In this document: in pieces, positions 54,757 through 64,000 of the stretch | Layout: each line of letters starts with the position of its first letter | How positions within the stretch are numbered: position 1 is the stretch's first letter | Assembly (NCBI RefSeq): GCF_003344785.1 | Contig: NZ_QPMK01000006.1 | Coordinates: 1-64,000, forward strand | Length of the DNA stretch: 64,000 nucleotides | Direction of reading: 5' to 3' | Origin: Thalassococcus profundi | GTDB lineage: Bacteria; Pseudomonadota; Alphaproteobacteria; Rhodobacterales; Rhodobacteraceae | Notes under the pieces: generated by a model | What the model was told of the DNA's origin: nothing | What the model saw: the letters and a program-made list of their open reading frames with translations, nothing else | Databases searched by the model: none | Position numbers and translations under genes: made by a program

Positions 54757-56153
54757 ATGCCCGTGAGCGCAAAACTCGATCTTAATCGCCTGCCGGTCTG
54801 GCGGGCGCTGGCCCGGACCAGCGCACCGATGACCATCGGCATCCTCGGCGTGCTGACGGTGGGCCTTGCCGATGCCTGGTTCCTCGCGCGGGCCGGGGAA
54901 ACCGAGCTCACTGCCATCGGCTTCATCTACCCGGTGATCGTGGCGCTCACCTCGCTGTCGATCGGCCTTGGGGCCGGGACCAGCGCGGTGGTGAGCCAGG
55001 CGTTGGGCCGCACCGGTGGCGACGACAGCACCAGCGCGCGGCTGGCGCTGCATTCGCTGCTGATCGCAAGCGTTCTGGCGGTGACCACGGCGCTGCTGTT
55101 CTGGCTGACGGCGCCGGTGCTTTTCGGCCTGATGGGGGCCAGGGACGCGGTTCTCGACGCGGTTCTGGCCTACGTGCCCTATTGGTGCCTGAGTTTTCCG
55201 CCGATGGTGGCGGGCATGGCGCTGAACGCGGTCTACCGGGCAGGCGGCGAAAGCCAGATCGCGGCGACGGTGATGCTGCTGCAATCTGTGCTGAACATCG
55301 CGCTCGATCCGCTGTTCATCTTCGGCTGGGGCCGGTGCCGGAGATGGGCATCGACGGTGCCGGGCTGGCGACGATGCTGGCGCGGACCGTCGGGTTCGCG
55401 GGGCTGGCGATGTTTGCGTTCTGGTCGGGCCGGCTGTGCCTGAACCTCGGCGCGCTGAAAGGCTTTGGCGGATCGCTGCGGAAGATCGTCCATGTGGGCG
55501 GCCCGGCGGCGCTCTCCAACGCGATCAACCCGGCGGGCATGGCGCTGGTGACCTCGGCGGTGGCCGTGGTGGGCGACACCGCGGTCGCGGGCTTCGGCGC
55601 CGCGACGCGGGTGCAGTCGCTGGTTTTCGTACCTATGCTGGCGCTGTCGGCGGGGATCGGGCCGGTTGTGGGTCAGGCTTGGGGCGCGGAGACGCCCGAG
55701 CGTGCGCAGGCGACGGTGCGGCTGACCTTCTGGCTTTGCGCGGGGTACGGTGCAGCGCTGTGCGGGGTGCTCTGGGCCTTTGCCGATCCGCTGGCGCAAC
55801 TGGTGGCGGACGGGCAGGCGGCGGCGGAGCTTGCGGCGCAGTACCTGCGCGTCGTCTCGGTCAGCTTCTTCGGTTACGGCATCCTGATCACCGCCAACGC
55901 GGCGATGAACGCGCGGGACCGCGCACTTTGGTCGATGGGGCTGAGCGCGGCGCGCATCGCGCTGGTCTACGTGCCGCTCGCCTGGGTCGGGGTGATGCTG
56001 ATGGGCTACCCGGGCATCCTCGCGGCGGCGGCGGCGATTGCCAACCTCGCCGCGGTCTGGGGCGCGCTGGTGCTCTGCCAGGCGGTGGGCCTGTTGGACC
56101 TGAAGCTGCCGGGCGTAAGCGGCCCGGCGCGGCGCCTGCAGCCCGCCGATTGA
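54757..56153 (+). pseudogene. MATE-family efflux transporter gene with a one-base deletion (frameshift near 55333)
   Basis: Two frames together give one MATE protein of about 465 residues with about twelve helices. Frame 1 runs from MPVSAKLDLNRLPVWRALARTSAPMTIGILGVLTVGLADAWF to IALDPLFIFGWG; after that it is nonsense and stops at 55443. The sequence resumes in the second frame with PVPEMGIDGAGLATMLARTVGF and ends at 56153. One C missing from the GGGGCC run near 55329-55334 explains it (GGC-TGG-GGC-CCG-GTG expected). Either the gene is inactivated or the base is a sequencing or assembly error; both halves are otherwise undamaged. Confidence 0.85.
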
Positions 56154-56211
56154 CAGCCCCGGCGCCGCGCGCTACCCCGCGTGCCTTACCGAGGCATCGA
56201 GAGGTCCGATC

Positions 56212-57120
56212 ATGGCACGCAAGCGCAAGGGGCGCGATATTTCCGGCTGGCTGGTGGTGGACAAGCCGGCGGGCATTTCCTCGACCCAGGTGGTGGGCAA
56301 GGTGCGCTGGGCGCTCGATGCGCAGAAGGCAGGGCACGCGGGTACGCTGGACCCCGAGGCGACCGGCGTTCTGGCCATCGCGCTGGGCGAGGCCACCAAG
56401 ACCGTGCCCTATGTCACCGACGCGATGAAGGCCTACCGTTTTACCGTGCGGCTGGGCGAGGCGACCAACACCGACGACACCGAGGGCGAGGTCATCGCCC
56501 GCTCCGATCTGCGCCCCGAGGATGACGAGATCAAGGAGGCGTTGCACCGGTTCGTCGGTGACATCCAGCAGGTGCCGCCGCAATTCTCGGCCGTGAAGAT
56601 CGACGGCGAACGCGCCTACAAGCGCGCCCGCGACGGCGAGGCGATGGAAATTGCCGCGCGTCCGCTGTTCGTGGAGGAGCTGGTGCTGGTGGACCGCCCC
56701 GACGCCGATCATGTGACGCTCGAGATGATCTGCGGCAAGGGCGGCTATGTCCGCTCCATCGCCCGCGACCTCGGCAATGCGCTGGGGTGCTACGGCCACG
56801 TACGCGAGCTGCGGCGCATCTGGTCCGGCCCGTTCGAGGCCGACGATGGCGTAACGCTGGAGCAGCTGGACGAACTGGGCCAGACGCCTGAAATCGACGC
56901 CTTCCTGCGCCCGCTCGAAGAAGGGCTGGCCGATCTGCCGGAACTGACCTGCACGGCAGAGGCCGCGGCCCGGCTGCGCAATGGCAATCCCGGCATGGTC
57001 ATCGCGTCGGACGTGGAATACGGCGACGAATGTTGGGCATCCTATCAGGGCCGCGCGGTTGCCGTGGGCCAGTACAAGGCGGGCGAGCTACACCCGAGCC
57101 GGGTGTTCAAGCAGGCATGA
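56212..57120 (+). CDS. truB: tRNA pseudouridine-55 synthase TruB
   Basis: Makes pseudouridine 55 in the T-loop of tRNA. 302 residues. [21 protein letters not shown] and [19 protein letters not shown] (with the catalytic aspartate) are diagnostic; [29 protein letters not shown] is the second block. The DUF1643 gene starts in its stop codon. It lies apart from rpsO, which often follows truB; here two genes stand between. Confidence 0.96.
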   Translation: MARKRKGRDISGWLVVDKPAGISSTQVVGKVRWALDAQKAGHAGTLDPEATGVLAIALGEATKTVPYVTDAMKAYRFTVRLGEATNTDDTEGEVIARSDLRPEDDEIKEALHRFVGDIQQVPPQFSAVKIDGERAYKRARDGEAMEIAARPLFVEELVLVDRPDADHVTLEMICGKGGYVRSIARDLGNALGCYGHVRELRRIWSGPFEADDGVTLEQLDELGQTPEIDAFLRPLEEGLADLPELTCTAEAAARLRNGNPGMVIASDVEYGDECWASYQGRAVAVGQYKAGELHPSRVFKQA

Positions 57121-57641
57121 TCGAACGGCGGCACGTCGACGGGGAGACCCGTTCGCGCGCGGTCTACAGCCCCTGCGAAAGGTACCGCTATGTGCTCGAG
57201 CGACAATGGAGCGCCGCGCCGCCGGTGCTCTTCGTCATGCTGAACCCGTCCACCGCGACCGAGACGGCGAACGATCCGACCATCGAACGCTGCGAACGGC
57301 GGGCCCGGGCCATGGGGCATGGCGGGCTTTTGATCGGCAACCTCTTTGCCTGGCGCGCCACCCGGCCCGCCGACCTGCGCGCGGCAAGCGACCCGGTCGG
57401 TCCCGAGAACGACGCGCTGCTGGCTGAGCTTCTGGCGCGCGCCGGGCGCACCATCGCCGCCTGGGGGGTGCACGGCGCCCTGGACGGGGCCGCGGAACGC
57501 TTTGCCGCCCGCGATGCTGAGCTCTGGCACCTGGGCCTCACCAAGGCGGGCCATCCGCGCCATCCGCTCTACGTCTCCTACGCGGTGTTGCCGCAGCGAT
57601 GGACCGGGCGCTACGCGCCGGGGACGATGGCAAACCGTTAA
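57117..57641 (+). CDS. DUF1643 protein
   Basis: 174 residues. [47 protein letters not shown] is the conserved DUF1643 block; a second conserved piece is [18 protein letters not shown]. No function is established. It overlaps truB by four bases (ATGA), so it is translated with it. No signal peptide or membrane segment. Confidence 0.88.
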   Translation: MIERRHVDGETRSRAVYSPCERYRYVLERQWSAAPPVLFVMLNPSTATETANDPTIERCERRARAMGHGGLLIGNLFAWRATRPADLRAASDPVGPENDALLAELLARAGRTIAAWGVHGALDGAAERFAARDAELWHLGLTKAGHPRHPLYVSYAVLPQRWTGRYAPGTMANR

Positions 57642-57714
57642 CCCTGAACAGCGAATGACGTTGATCGGGGCGACGGCTTGACCGACACTCGCCACGTTTT
57701 TGAGGGTTGAGTCC

Positions 57715-58743
57715 ATGCTGTGGCTGGCGGGTTTGATGGGTATGATGGTGCTGGGATCGGTCGCGGTCGTCAGCACGCCCGACTTGATGGCCCGCGACGC
57801 CGAGGACGACGAACAGGCCGACGCCGCGCCGGATTCGTCCGTGGCCGAGGGCGCGACCCTGCCCGATCCGGGGCTCAGTCCCGAAGCCGTGGCGAACGTC
57901 GCCGCCGACTTCCCGGCAAGCGGCCTGATCGCAGAGACGGGTCCGGAGGGTGGCATGCTCTTCGGCACGGGTGCGACCGACCTCCTGGGCGGTGGCGCGG
58001 GCGACGATGAACTGTGGGGGGACGCAGGTGACGACGAACTGGTGGGCGACGCGGGCACGGACACGGTTCATGGCGGTGCGGACAACGACACCCTGCACGG
58101 CGAGGCCGGCGGCGACCTGATTTACGGGGATGCGGGCGACGACGAACTCTACGGGCACGACGGGGCCGACACGCTGGACGGCGGTGACGGGCGGGATGCG
58201 CTCTACGGTGGCCTCGGCGACGATGCGCTGTTAGGCGGGGCGGGCGATGACGGTCTGATGGGGCGCGAAGGCGCCGATACGCTCCGGGGCGGGGCCGGAA
58301 CCGACACGCTGTTCGGCGGCTGGGACGACGACACGGTGATCGGTATCCTGCGCAATGCCGAGACCGTCCTGGATATGGACGAAAGCGATTACCTGAACGG
58401 CGGAGATGGCGACGACACGCTGGTGATCGGACAGGGCGACATCGCCACCGGCGGAAACGGTGCGGACAGCTTCGTGTTTGGCGACTGGTTCTCCCCCGAG
58501 GCCGAGGCGGCAGAGTTGATGGATTTCGACGCGGCCGAGGATCAGTTGCTCGTGGTTTTCGACGACAGCGACACCGACGAGGGTCCCGAGCTTGAACTGC
58601 GCAGCGACCCGGACGATCCGGAGGTGACGCAGATCCTTGTCGGTGGCACGGTGATGGCCGTCCTCCCGACGCTGGACATGCCGTCGCCGGACCAGATCGT
58701 TCTGATCGGCGCAAGCGCCATGGCCGGGCTGACCGCCGGCTGA
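57715..58743 (+). CDS. Membrane-anchored RTX calcium-binding-repeat protein, paralogue of 6546-7505
   Basis: 342 residues. An N-terminal hydrophobic segment ([19 protein letters not shown]) is followed by an acidic linker and about 15 nonapeptide units of GGxGxDxLxG type between about 85 and 245 ([40 protein letters not shown] and others). The C-terminal domain (from [15 protein letters not shown] to the end) carries no repeats and resembles that of the protein inside the ribosomal operon. Binding of calcium in the periplasm or at the surface is likely; function unknown. It lies between DUF1643 and rpsO. Confidence 0.82.
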   Translation: MLWLAGLMGMMVLGSVAVVSTPDLMARDAEDDEQADAAPDSSVAEGATLPDPGLSPEAVANVAADFPASGLIAETGPEGGMLFGTGATDLLGGGAGDDELWGDAGDDELVGDAGTDTVHGGADNDTLHGEAGGDLIYGDAGDDELYGHDGADTLDGGDGRDALYGGLGDDALLGGAGDDGLMGREGADTLRGGAGTDTLFGGWDDDTVIGILRNAETVLDMDESDYLNGGDGDDTLVIGQGDIATGGNGADSFVFGDWFSPEAEAAELMDFDAAEDQLLVVFDDSDTDEGPELELRSDPDDPEVTQILVGGTVMAVLPTLDMPSPDQIVLIGASAMAGLTAG

Positions 58744-58777
58744 TCGCCCAACGGCCGGCCGCGCCCGAAGTTTTCGC

Positions 58778-58806
58778 TTTTCATCGCGCTGCAATCGCCT
58801 TATACG
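58778..58806 (+). promoter_or_regulatory. Promoter for rpsO (TTTTCA-17-TATACG)
   Basis: TATACG at 58801-58806 repeats the -10 found before rpmC and rplO; TTTTCA stands 17 bases upstream. The leader would be about 95 bases, enough for S15 autoregulation. Confidence 0.5.
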
Positions 58807-58909
58807 CCCGCATCCGCAGAAGGTTTGCTCCGATGCGGACACCTCCATGGGCCCTGCTGGACGACATCCCGGCTTGCGCCATCACCCTCAACACTTGAAG
58901 GAGACCCCG

Positions 58910-59179
58910 ATGTCGATCACTGCCGAAGAAAAGAACCGCCTGATCAAGGAATTCGCCACCAAGGACGGCGATACCGGATCGCCCGAGGTGCAGGTCGCCA
59001 TCCTGACCTCGCGGATCACGACCCTGACCGAGCATTTCAAGACCCACAAGAAGGACAACCACGGCCGCCGTGGCCTTCTCAAGATGGTCGCACAGCGCCG
59101 CAAGCTGCTGGACTACACCAAGGCAAAGGACGAGGCCCGTTACCAGGACCTCATCAAGCGCCTCGGCATCCGCCGTTAA
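58910..59179 (+). CDS. rpsO: 30S ribosomal protein S15 (uS15)
   Basis: Primary 16S rRNA binder of the platform. 89 residues, invariant length. [47 protein letters not shown] is diagnostic. AGGAG lies seven bases before the ATG. The open frame upstream is not S15. In most bacteria pnp follows at once; here a terminator and an antiparallel gene intervene. Confidence 0.98.
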   Translation: MSITAEEKNRLIKEFATKDGDTGSPEVQVAILTSRITTLTEHFKTHKKDNHGRRGLLKMVAQRRKLLDYTKAKDEARYQDLIKRLGIRR

Positions 59180-59227
59180 GCCGCTGCCGTTGCCGCCGCG
59201 CCGAACCTTGGCGCGAACGGTTTTTTG

Positions 59228-59265
59228 CAATGCCCGTCCCCTGCGGCGGGCATTGTTGCGTTTTG
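59228..59265 (+). terminator. Terminator after rpsO
   Basis: CAATGCCCG and CGGGCATTG form a 9-bp stem, followed by TTGCGTTTT. It closes the rpsO unit 48 bp behind the stop and faces the convergent membrane-protein gene. Confidence 0.7.
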
Positions 59266-59314
59266 CGGTACCGGTCGGTTGTGCTGGCCGCGCACCGGTC
59301 CCGACGTGGCGGGG

Positions 59315-59971
59315 TCAGAGGCGCAGATCTGGCGTCCTGATCCGCTCTGCGCAGAATGAGATCCAGAATGCCGCCCAAGCGGCAAAACCGGCGATTTTCA
59401 GCAGATCCTCTGTCGCGTATGACGAATCGCCCAACAGTTCGAGGTCGGCGACCACGGACAGGGCGACGAAGAAGATTGCCGGGATCAGGCCGGTGAGCGG
59501 CGCCAGCCCGTGTTCTTTCAAGGCCATGAACACCACGAGGCCGCCCCAGCAGGCATAGACCGCCAGAAACGCCTCTTCCGGCAGTCCAGTGGCGCGGGGC
59601 AAGCCCCTCTCGTGCCACAGGAACTGGTCGTCCAGCGCCAGGACAAAGGACAGCACGGCAAGCACGACCAGAACGCTGCGTCCGGACGGGACGAGCCGCG
59701 CCGTGAAGGCCGCGATGGCGGCGGTCATGGCCAGCAGCATCACGGACAATACCGTTGCCGACCCTGCCAGAACCGGCAGATCGAATGATGCCGCGATGTC
59801 GCGCAAGACCTGCCCCGAGGACAGACCCGAGAATTCGCCGAGCTCGATCAGAAAGCCGCCGACAAGCGCTGCCGCGAAACCGATGAGCGTGATCCGGAAG
59901 GTGCTGAGGCCGACGGCGCGCCGATCCGGACGGCGTGCCGAGGATACCGTATCTGCCGCTTTGCGCATCAT
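59315..59971 (-). CDS. Integral membrane protein of unknown function
   Basis: 218 residues with about six hydrophobic helices. Charged residues in or at the membrane stand out: LALDDQFLWHERGLP (about 114-128), PEEAFLAVYACW and DLELLGDSSYATEDLLK. Paired acidic residues plus a histidine next to a helix could bind a metal, but no family was recognised. AAGGGG precedes the start. It lies antiparallel between rpsO and pnp, genes that normally touch. Confidence 0.7.
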   Translation of the reverse strand: MMRKAADTVSSARRPDRRAVGLSTFRITLIGFAAALVGGFLIELGEFSGLSSGQVLRDIAASFDLPVLAGSATVLSVMLLAMTAAIAAFTARLVPSGRSVLVVLAVLSFVLALDDQFLWHERGLPRATGLPEEAFLAVYACWGGLVVFMALKEHGLAPLTGLIPAIFFVALSVVADLELLGDSSYATEDLLKIAGFAAWAAFWISFCAERIRTPDLRL

Positions 59972-60305
59972 GTGTACCCCTTACAAACGACGATTGTATG
60001 TGGCCCGGGTGCCGGCATTTTCCAGTGTAATGCTGCGGCGCCGCACTATGCGGCATTGCGGCGTGTCAGATTTGCTACGCAGGCAGGGGGTCAACGAAGG
60101 GGCGGGCGACCGCCTGGCGCCTTATTCCCGCGCATGCGCAAACGTCGCTTTGCAATTGACGCGCAAGACCTGTATGTCGCGCGTATCTGAGACGTGACGC
60201 CCTGACCCCGGCGCATGACAGGATAGAGGGGTCGGCGGCAATGGGGCCGCCATGCTAAACGCGAGACCCGGAGGGCCGGGAGTGCTCGCTTACAGGATAC
60301 GCTAG
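59972..60305. other. Divergent intergenic region before pnp
   Basis: 334 bases without a convincing gene. It should hold promoters for the membrane-protein gene (TACAAT on the minus strand at 59993-59998, weak -35) and for pnp (no convincing pair found). Just before pnp the sequence GGGTCGGCGGCAATGGGGCCGCC could fold; the pnp leader in other bacteria is a target of RNase III and PNPase autoregulation. Confidence 0.45.
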
Positions 60306-62450
60306 ATGTTCAACGTTACGACGAAATCCATGCAGTGGGGCGAGGAAACGCTCACACTGGAAACGGGCAAGGTTGCCCGCCAGGCCGACGGATCGGTCAT
60401 CGCCACTCTGGGCGAGACATCCGTGATGGCCAACGTGACCTTTGCCAAGAAGGCGAAGGAAGGTCAGGACTTTTTCCCGCTGACCGTGCACTATCAGGAA
60501 AAATACTATGCCGCCGGCAAGGTGCCGGGCGGGTTCTTCAAGCGCGAGGCGCGTCCGACCGAGAAGGAAACGCTGACCGCGCGCCTGATCGACCGTCCGA
60601 TCCGCCCGCTGTTCGTGCCGGGTTTCAAGAACGAAGTGCTGGTGATGTGCACCGTGCTGTCGCATGACCTCGTGAACGACCCGGACATGGTGGCGATGAT
60701 CGCCGCCTCGGCCGCGCTGACCATTTCGGGCGCGCCCTTCATGGGCCCGATTGCCGGCTGCCGCGTCGGCTACGAGGATGGCGAATACATCCTCAACCCC
60801 GAAATCGACGACATGCACAAGCTCAAGGACAACCCCGAGCAGCGGCTCGACCTGGTTGTCGCGGGCACCAAGGACGCCGTGATGATGGTAGAGTCCGAGG
60901 CCTATGAGCTGACCGAAGAGGAAATGCTGGGCGCTGTGAAATTCGCGCACGAGCAAATCCAGCCGGTCGTGGACCTGATCGTGTCGCTGGCCGAGGAAGC
61001 GGCGAAAGAGCCCTTCGACTTCCAGCCTGCCGATTATTCCGCGCTCTATGATGCGGTGAAGGCAGCCGGCGAGGACAAGATCCGCGCCGCCTATGCGATC
61101 ACCGACAAGCAGGAGCGCACGACTGCGGTCTCTGACGCCAAGCAGGCGATCAAGGGTTCTCTGAGCGAAGAGCAGCTTGCCGACGAAAACCTCGGCTCCG
61201 CGCTGAAAAAGCTCGAAGCCTCGGTGCTGCGCGGCGACGTCGTGAAGACCGGCAAGCGCATCGACGGGCGCGCGCTAGACGAAGTGCGCGACATCGTTTG
61301 CGAAACCGGAATCCTGCCGCGGACCCACGGATCGGCGCTGTTTACCCGCGGGGAAACCCAGGGCCTCGTGGTCACCACGTTGGGCACCGGCGACGACGAA
61401 CAGATGATCGACGCGCTGCAGGGCACCTACAAATCGAACTTCCTGCTGCATTACAACTTCCCCCCGTATTCGGTCGGTGAAGCCGGGCGCGTCGGCCCTC
61501 CGGGACGGCGCGAGATTGGCCACGGCAAGCTCGCCTGGCGCGCGCTGCAGGCAGTTCTGCCCGCGGCGACCGATTTCCCCTACACCATCCGCGTCGTGTC
61601 CGAGATCACCGAATCCAACGGCTCGAGCTCGATGGCTTCGGTCTGCGGCGGGTCGCTGTCGATGATGGATGCGGGTGTGCCGCTGAAATCCGCGGTGGCT
61701 GGTGTGGCCATGGGCCTGATCCTCGAAGAGGACGGTTCCTACGCGGTGCTGACCGACATCCTGGGCGACGAGGATCATCTCGGCGACATGGACTTCAAGG
61801 TCGCTGGCACCGAGAACGGCATCACCTCGCTGCAGATGGACATCAAGGTCGCCGGGATCACGCAGGAGATCATGGAAAAGGCGCTGGCACAGGCCAAGGC
61901 CGGCCGCATGCATATCCTGGGCGAGATGAACAAGGCGATCACGGGTGCGGCCGAATTCTCGGTCCACGCGCCGCGCATCGAGACGATGCAGGTGCCCACC
62001 GACAAGATACGCGAAGTCATCGGGTCGGGCGGCAAGGTCATCCGCGAGATCGTCGAAGTGTCGGGCGCCAAGGTCGATATCAACGACGAGGGCATCATCA
62101 AGATCGCCTCGCCCAACGGCGATTCGATCAAGAAGGCCTATGACATGATCTGGTCCATCGTGGCCGAGCCGGAAGAGGGCATGATCTACGACGGCAAGGT
62201 CGTGAAGATCGTCGATTTCGGCGCCTTCGTGAACTTCTTCGGCAAGCGCGACGGCCTGGTGCACGTCAGCCAGATCGAGAACCGCCGCCTGAACCATCCT
62301 TCGGACGTGCTGAAGGAAGGCCAGGACGTGAAGGTCAAGCTTCTGGGCTTCGACGATCGCGGCAAGGTGCGCCTGTCGATGAAGGTCGTGAACCAGGAGA
62401 CAGGCGAAGAGATGTCGCCCGAGCAGCAGAAAGAAGCTGCGGAAGGGTAA
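60306..62450 (+). CDS. pnp: Polyribonucleotide nucleotidyltransferase (PNPase)
   Basis: Phosphorolytic 3'-5' exoribonuclease of the degradosome. 714 residues. Two RNase PH domains ([30 protein letters not shown] at the start; [23 protein letters not shown] near 340), then a KH domain ([17 protein letters not shown] near 565-582) and an S1 domain ([34 protein letters not shown]). No good Shine-Dalgarno sequence precedes the ATG (AGGATACGCTAG), in line with control of translation. It ends before a strong terminator. Confidence 0.97.
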   Translation: MFNVTTKSMQWGEETLTLETGKVARQADGSVIATLGETSVMANVTFAKKAKEGQDFFPLTVHYQEKYYAAGKVPGGFFKREARPTEKETLTARLIDRPIRPLFVPGFKNEVLVMCTVLSHDLVNDPDMVAMIAASAALTISGAPFMGPIAGCRVGYEDGEYILNPEIDDMHKLKDNPEQRLDLVVAGTKDAVMMVESEAYELTEEEMLGAVKFAHEQIQPVVDLIVSLAEEAAKEPFDFQPADYSALYDAVKAAGEDKIRAAYAITDKQERTTAVSDAKQAIKGSLSEEQLADENLGSALKKLEASVLRGDVVKTGKRIDGRALDEVRDIVCETGILPRTHGSALFTRGETQGLVVTTLGTGDDEQMIDALQGTYKSNFLLHYNFPPYSVGEAGRVGPPGRREIGHGKLAWRALQAVLPAATDFPYTIRVVSEITESNGSSSMASVCGGSLSMMDAGVPLKSAVAGVAMGLILEEDGSYAVLTDILGDEDHLGDMDFKVAGTENGITSLQMDIKVAGITQEIMEKALAQAKAGRMHILGEMNKAITGAAEFSVHAPRIETMQVPTDKIREVIGSGGKVIREIVEVSGAKVDINDEGIIKIASPNGDSIKKAYDMIWSIVAEPEEGMIYDGKVVKIVDFGAFVNFFGKRDGLVHVSQIENRRLNHPSDVLKEGQDVKVKLLGFDDRGKVRLSMKVVNQETGEEMSPEQQKEAAEG

Positions 62451-62473
62451 ATCCCTCGCACAGTAGATCGAGA

Positions 62474-62502
62474 AGGGCCCGCATCATGCGGGCCCTTTTT
62501 CT
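62474..62502 (+). terminator. Rho-independent terminator after pnp
   Basis: AGGGCCCGCAT and ATGCGGGCCCT with a minimal loop, followed by TTTTTCT. Strong and well placed, 24 bp behind the stop. Confidence 0.88.
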
Positions 62503-62579
62503 ATGAAGAATTGGCTGCTTCGCGGACCCTCTGGGCCACAGTTTCTGGACAGGACATCTCGCATCTCTACACATGTCTC

Positions 62580-63761
62580 ATGAGCTTGATCGACGACCTG
62601 GAAAAGATAGAGCGAATGGTCCTGCCGACCGACCCGAGCTTTCGAGCCATCGAGCGCGATGTCCTGGATCGTCACATCGCCGAAGCCCGGCAGAATGCAC
62701 TCGCGAACGCGACGGACGACTTCCTGCTTTCCCTGATGCGATTTCTGGCCCTTCCGGGGAACGGGCATACCCGCCTGATCCCGAATAATGCCATTTCGGT
62801 CCTGCCGCTCAGGTTCGTGACCATCGGGACCGCTGTATGCCTGCTGAGCGCTCCGCCTGCTTTCGACGCGGCGATTGGCAGCGAACTGATATCCATCAAC
62901 GGCGTCCCGGTGAGCGAAATCGAAGTCGCCGCAGACACATTCCTTGCGGGAACTAGACAACGGAAGCGCGTTATTGCACCAATCCTTTTCGTCTGGCCAA
63001 GCGCATTGATCCGCCTCGGCGTGTTTTCCGGTAATGGCACAATCGAATACCAAATACGCGATGAGGCCGGGCGGATCAGTGAGATCGTTCCCGATACCGC
63101 AAACAGGGTTCGCGGCGCCGCTCTGTATCCGCGCAACGAGCATGGGAAAGCTGACGCATCCTGGTCTCCCTTGACCTTTCTGGAGATCAGGGAGTTTGGC
63201 AGCCGAGGCCTGCTCCTGGTGCTTCCGAGCTTTTTTGATCCCGGTGAAACCGACCTTTCGGCGGCGGTCTCCGAAGCGGCAAGCCGCGTAAGATCGCGCC
63301 CCTGCACGCCCCTTGTCATTGATGTTCGCGGCAACACGGGTGGCAATTTTCTCCGGACCATGCCGTTGATCGACGCGATCCTGGAGGGCGCGGAGGGCCG
63401 CCGCGTTGGCGTGTTGGTGGATAAATTTACCTTCTCGGCTGCGATCGTCTTCGTCGCCATCCTGAAGCACCGCCTCGGAGCGCGGCTCGAACTGATCGGG
63501 GAAGAGATGGGGGACGGTCTCACGTTTTTTGCGGAAGGGGGAACAATCGACCTGTCGACGGGCGGCGCGGCCGTGCGCTACTCATCGGCGTTTCATGATT
63601 GGGCAGGAGGCCGCATTGATGCGACGACCCCGACCGAGATCGCGGACAAGATCGTCCCGGTCGGATCGCTGGAACTGGACGGGACCTGGATCGCGCATTC
63701 GGATGACGCCGAATCGCGGGATCGGTTTTGCCAAGAGGTTCTCGATCGTCTGAAGACTTGA
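62580..63761 (+). CDS. S41-family (C-terminal processing protease/tricorn-core) like protein, cytoplasmic
   Basis: About 393 residues. Landmarks of S41 proteins are LPGNGHTRLIP (about 58-68), a PDZ-like piece GSELISINGVPVSEIEV (about 100-116), LVIDVRGNTGGNFL (about 245-258) and LVDKFTFSAAIVFVA with candidate nucleophile S286. No signal peptide is visible, unusual for S41. The start is uncertain: MSLIDDLEKIERM has no clear ribosome site. Base composition is less G/C-rich than in its neighbours. The substrate is unknown; it stands alone between two terminators. Confidence 0.72.
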   Translation: MSLIDDLEKIERMVLPTDPSFRAIERDVLDRHIAEARQNALANATDDFLLSLMRFLALPGNGHTRLIPNNAISVLPLRFVTIGTAVCLLSAPPAFDAAIGSELISINGVPVSEIEVAADTFLAGTRQRKRVIAPILFVWPSALIRLGVFSGNGTIEYQIRDEAGRISEIVPDTANRVRGAALYPRNEHGKADASWSPLTFLEIREFGSRGLLLVLPSFFDPGETDLSAAVSEAASRVRSRPCTPLVIDVRGNTGGNFLRTMPLIDAILEGAEGRRVGVLVDKFTFSAAIVFVAILKHRLGARLELIGEEMGDGLTFFAEGGTIDLSTGGAAVRYSSAFHDWAGGRIDATTPTEIADKIVPVGSLELDGTWIAHSDDAESRDRFCQEVLDRLKT

Positions 63762-63797
63762 AAAATCGGTCCGTGCCTCCGCGTCCCGAGGCCGGCG

Positions 63798-63826
63798 CAA
63801 AAAAAGGCCCGGGCAATGCCCGGGCC
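63798..63826 (-). terminator. Minus-strand Rho-independent terminator
   Basis: GGCCCGGGCA and TGCCCGGGCC form a perfect stem; on the minus strand it is followed by TTTTTTT. It must end a transcript coming from the right edge. Confidence 0.8.
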
Positions 63827-63932
63827 AGTCCAACAGGGAGGTGCATGTGAGGGACCCGCACATGCAACGGGGTTCGGGATCAAACCCGTGGACCTCACTT
63901 AGGTTCCCGCCGGGTTCGAAAAAAGGTCTACC

Positions 63933-64000
63933 TTAGGACACAAGCCGATATCCGCCGGATTCCGTCACCAGAAGACGGGCATTCGCCGGGTCCGGTTCGA
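63933..64000 (-). CDS. C-terminal end of a minus-strand protein (rest outside window)
   Basis: The frame EPDPANARLLVTESGGYRLVS followed by TAA is the only minus-strand frame at the edge that looks protein-like. The ending TESGGYRLV is reminiscent of winged-helix regulators, but 21 residues are too few to name it. Support is the terminator found further along the same strand. Confidence 0.35.
   Translation of the reverse strand, partial: EPDPANARLLVTESGGYRLVS

Overview
The window is one contiguous piece of a GC-rich alphaproteobacterial chromosome, almost certainly Rhodobacteraceae (Roseobacter group). The grounds are the gene neighbourhoods: rpmH-rnpA-yidD-ttcA-(EAL)-yidC-MOSC-yihA-argB on one strand, an Aap/Bzt-type amino-acid ABC transporter, the ATP12 chaperone gene, and promoters of the TTGnnn-17-TATACG type. 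These assignments rest on recognising protein families by eye; no database search was run.

Bases 1-18.3 kb hold the translation super-operon: end of tuf, the S10 group (rpsJ to rplP), the spc group (rpmC to adk) and the alpha group (rpsM to rplQ). The order is classical, but foreign material breaks it four times. These are a 532-bp gap with two tetraloop hairpins between rplW and rplB; a 2-oxoglutarate oxygenase gene plus an antiparallel RTX-repeat gene between rplP and rpmC; a GFA-domain gene between rpmD and rplO; and a strong attenuator-like hairpin between rplO and secY. New promoters are visible just before rpmC and rplO, so the locus probably works as several transcription units.

Bases 18.3-30.1 kb carry a periplasmic HtrA-type protease, RarA, a Tat-exported multicopper oxidase (minus strand), and a translationally coupled run crcB / pseudouridine synthase / HAD phosphatase / ATP12. 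The four-gene acidic amino-acid ABC transporter aapJQMP follows, closed by a clear terminator. From 30.2 to 39.1 kb the minus strand holds a SixA-like phosphatase, a ferredoxin-like protein, argB, and the rpmH-rnpA-yidD-ttcA-EAL-yidC-MOSC-yihA cluster, started by a near-consensus promoter before rpmH.

Bases 39.3-54.6 kb are mixed housekeeping and accessory genes: a TVP38 membrane protein with a disulfide oxidoreductase and an orphan sensor kinase; tRNA-Arg(ACG); an FkbM methyltransferase of lower GC; aldehyde dehydrogenase and 1-Cys peroxiredoxin; a lysozyme-like protein; rhodanese; a Bcr/CflA transporter; an AstE-like deacylase; an alpha/beta hydrolase; exonuclease III; and a thioredoxin-TPR / LON-domain / Trm112 trio. 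Bases 54.7-64 kb hold a MATE efflux gene broken by one missing base, truB with an overlapping DUF1643 gene, a second RTX-repeat protein, rpsO, a membrane protein of unknown function, pnp, a degenerate S41-protease-like protein, and a structured intergenic tail ending in a minus-strand terminator.

The most interesting leads are the oxygenase gene next to rplP (a candidate ribosomal hydroxylase), the two membrane-anchored RTX paralogues in ribosomal-gene surroundings, the 225-bp inverted-repeat element behind rplP, two families of interspersed palindromic repeats, and the repeated break-up of the ribosomal operon. No CRISPR array, prophage, transposase or integrase was seen.
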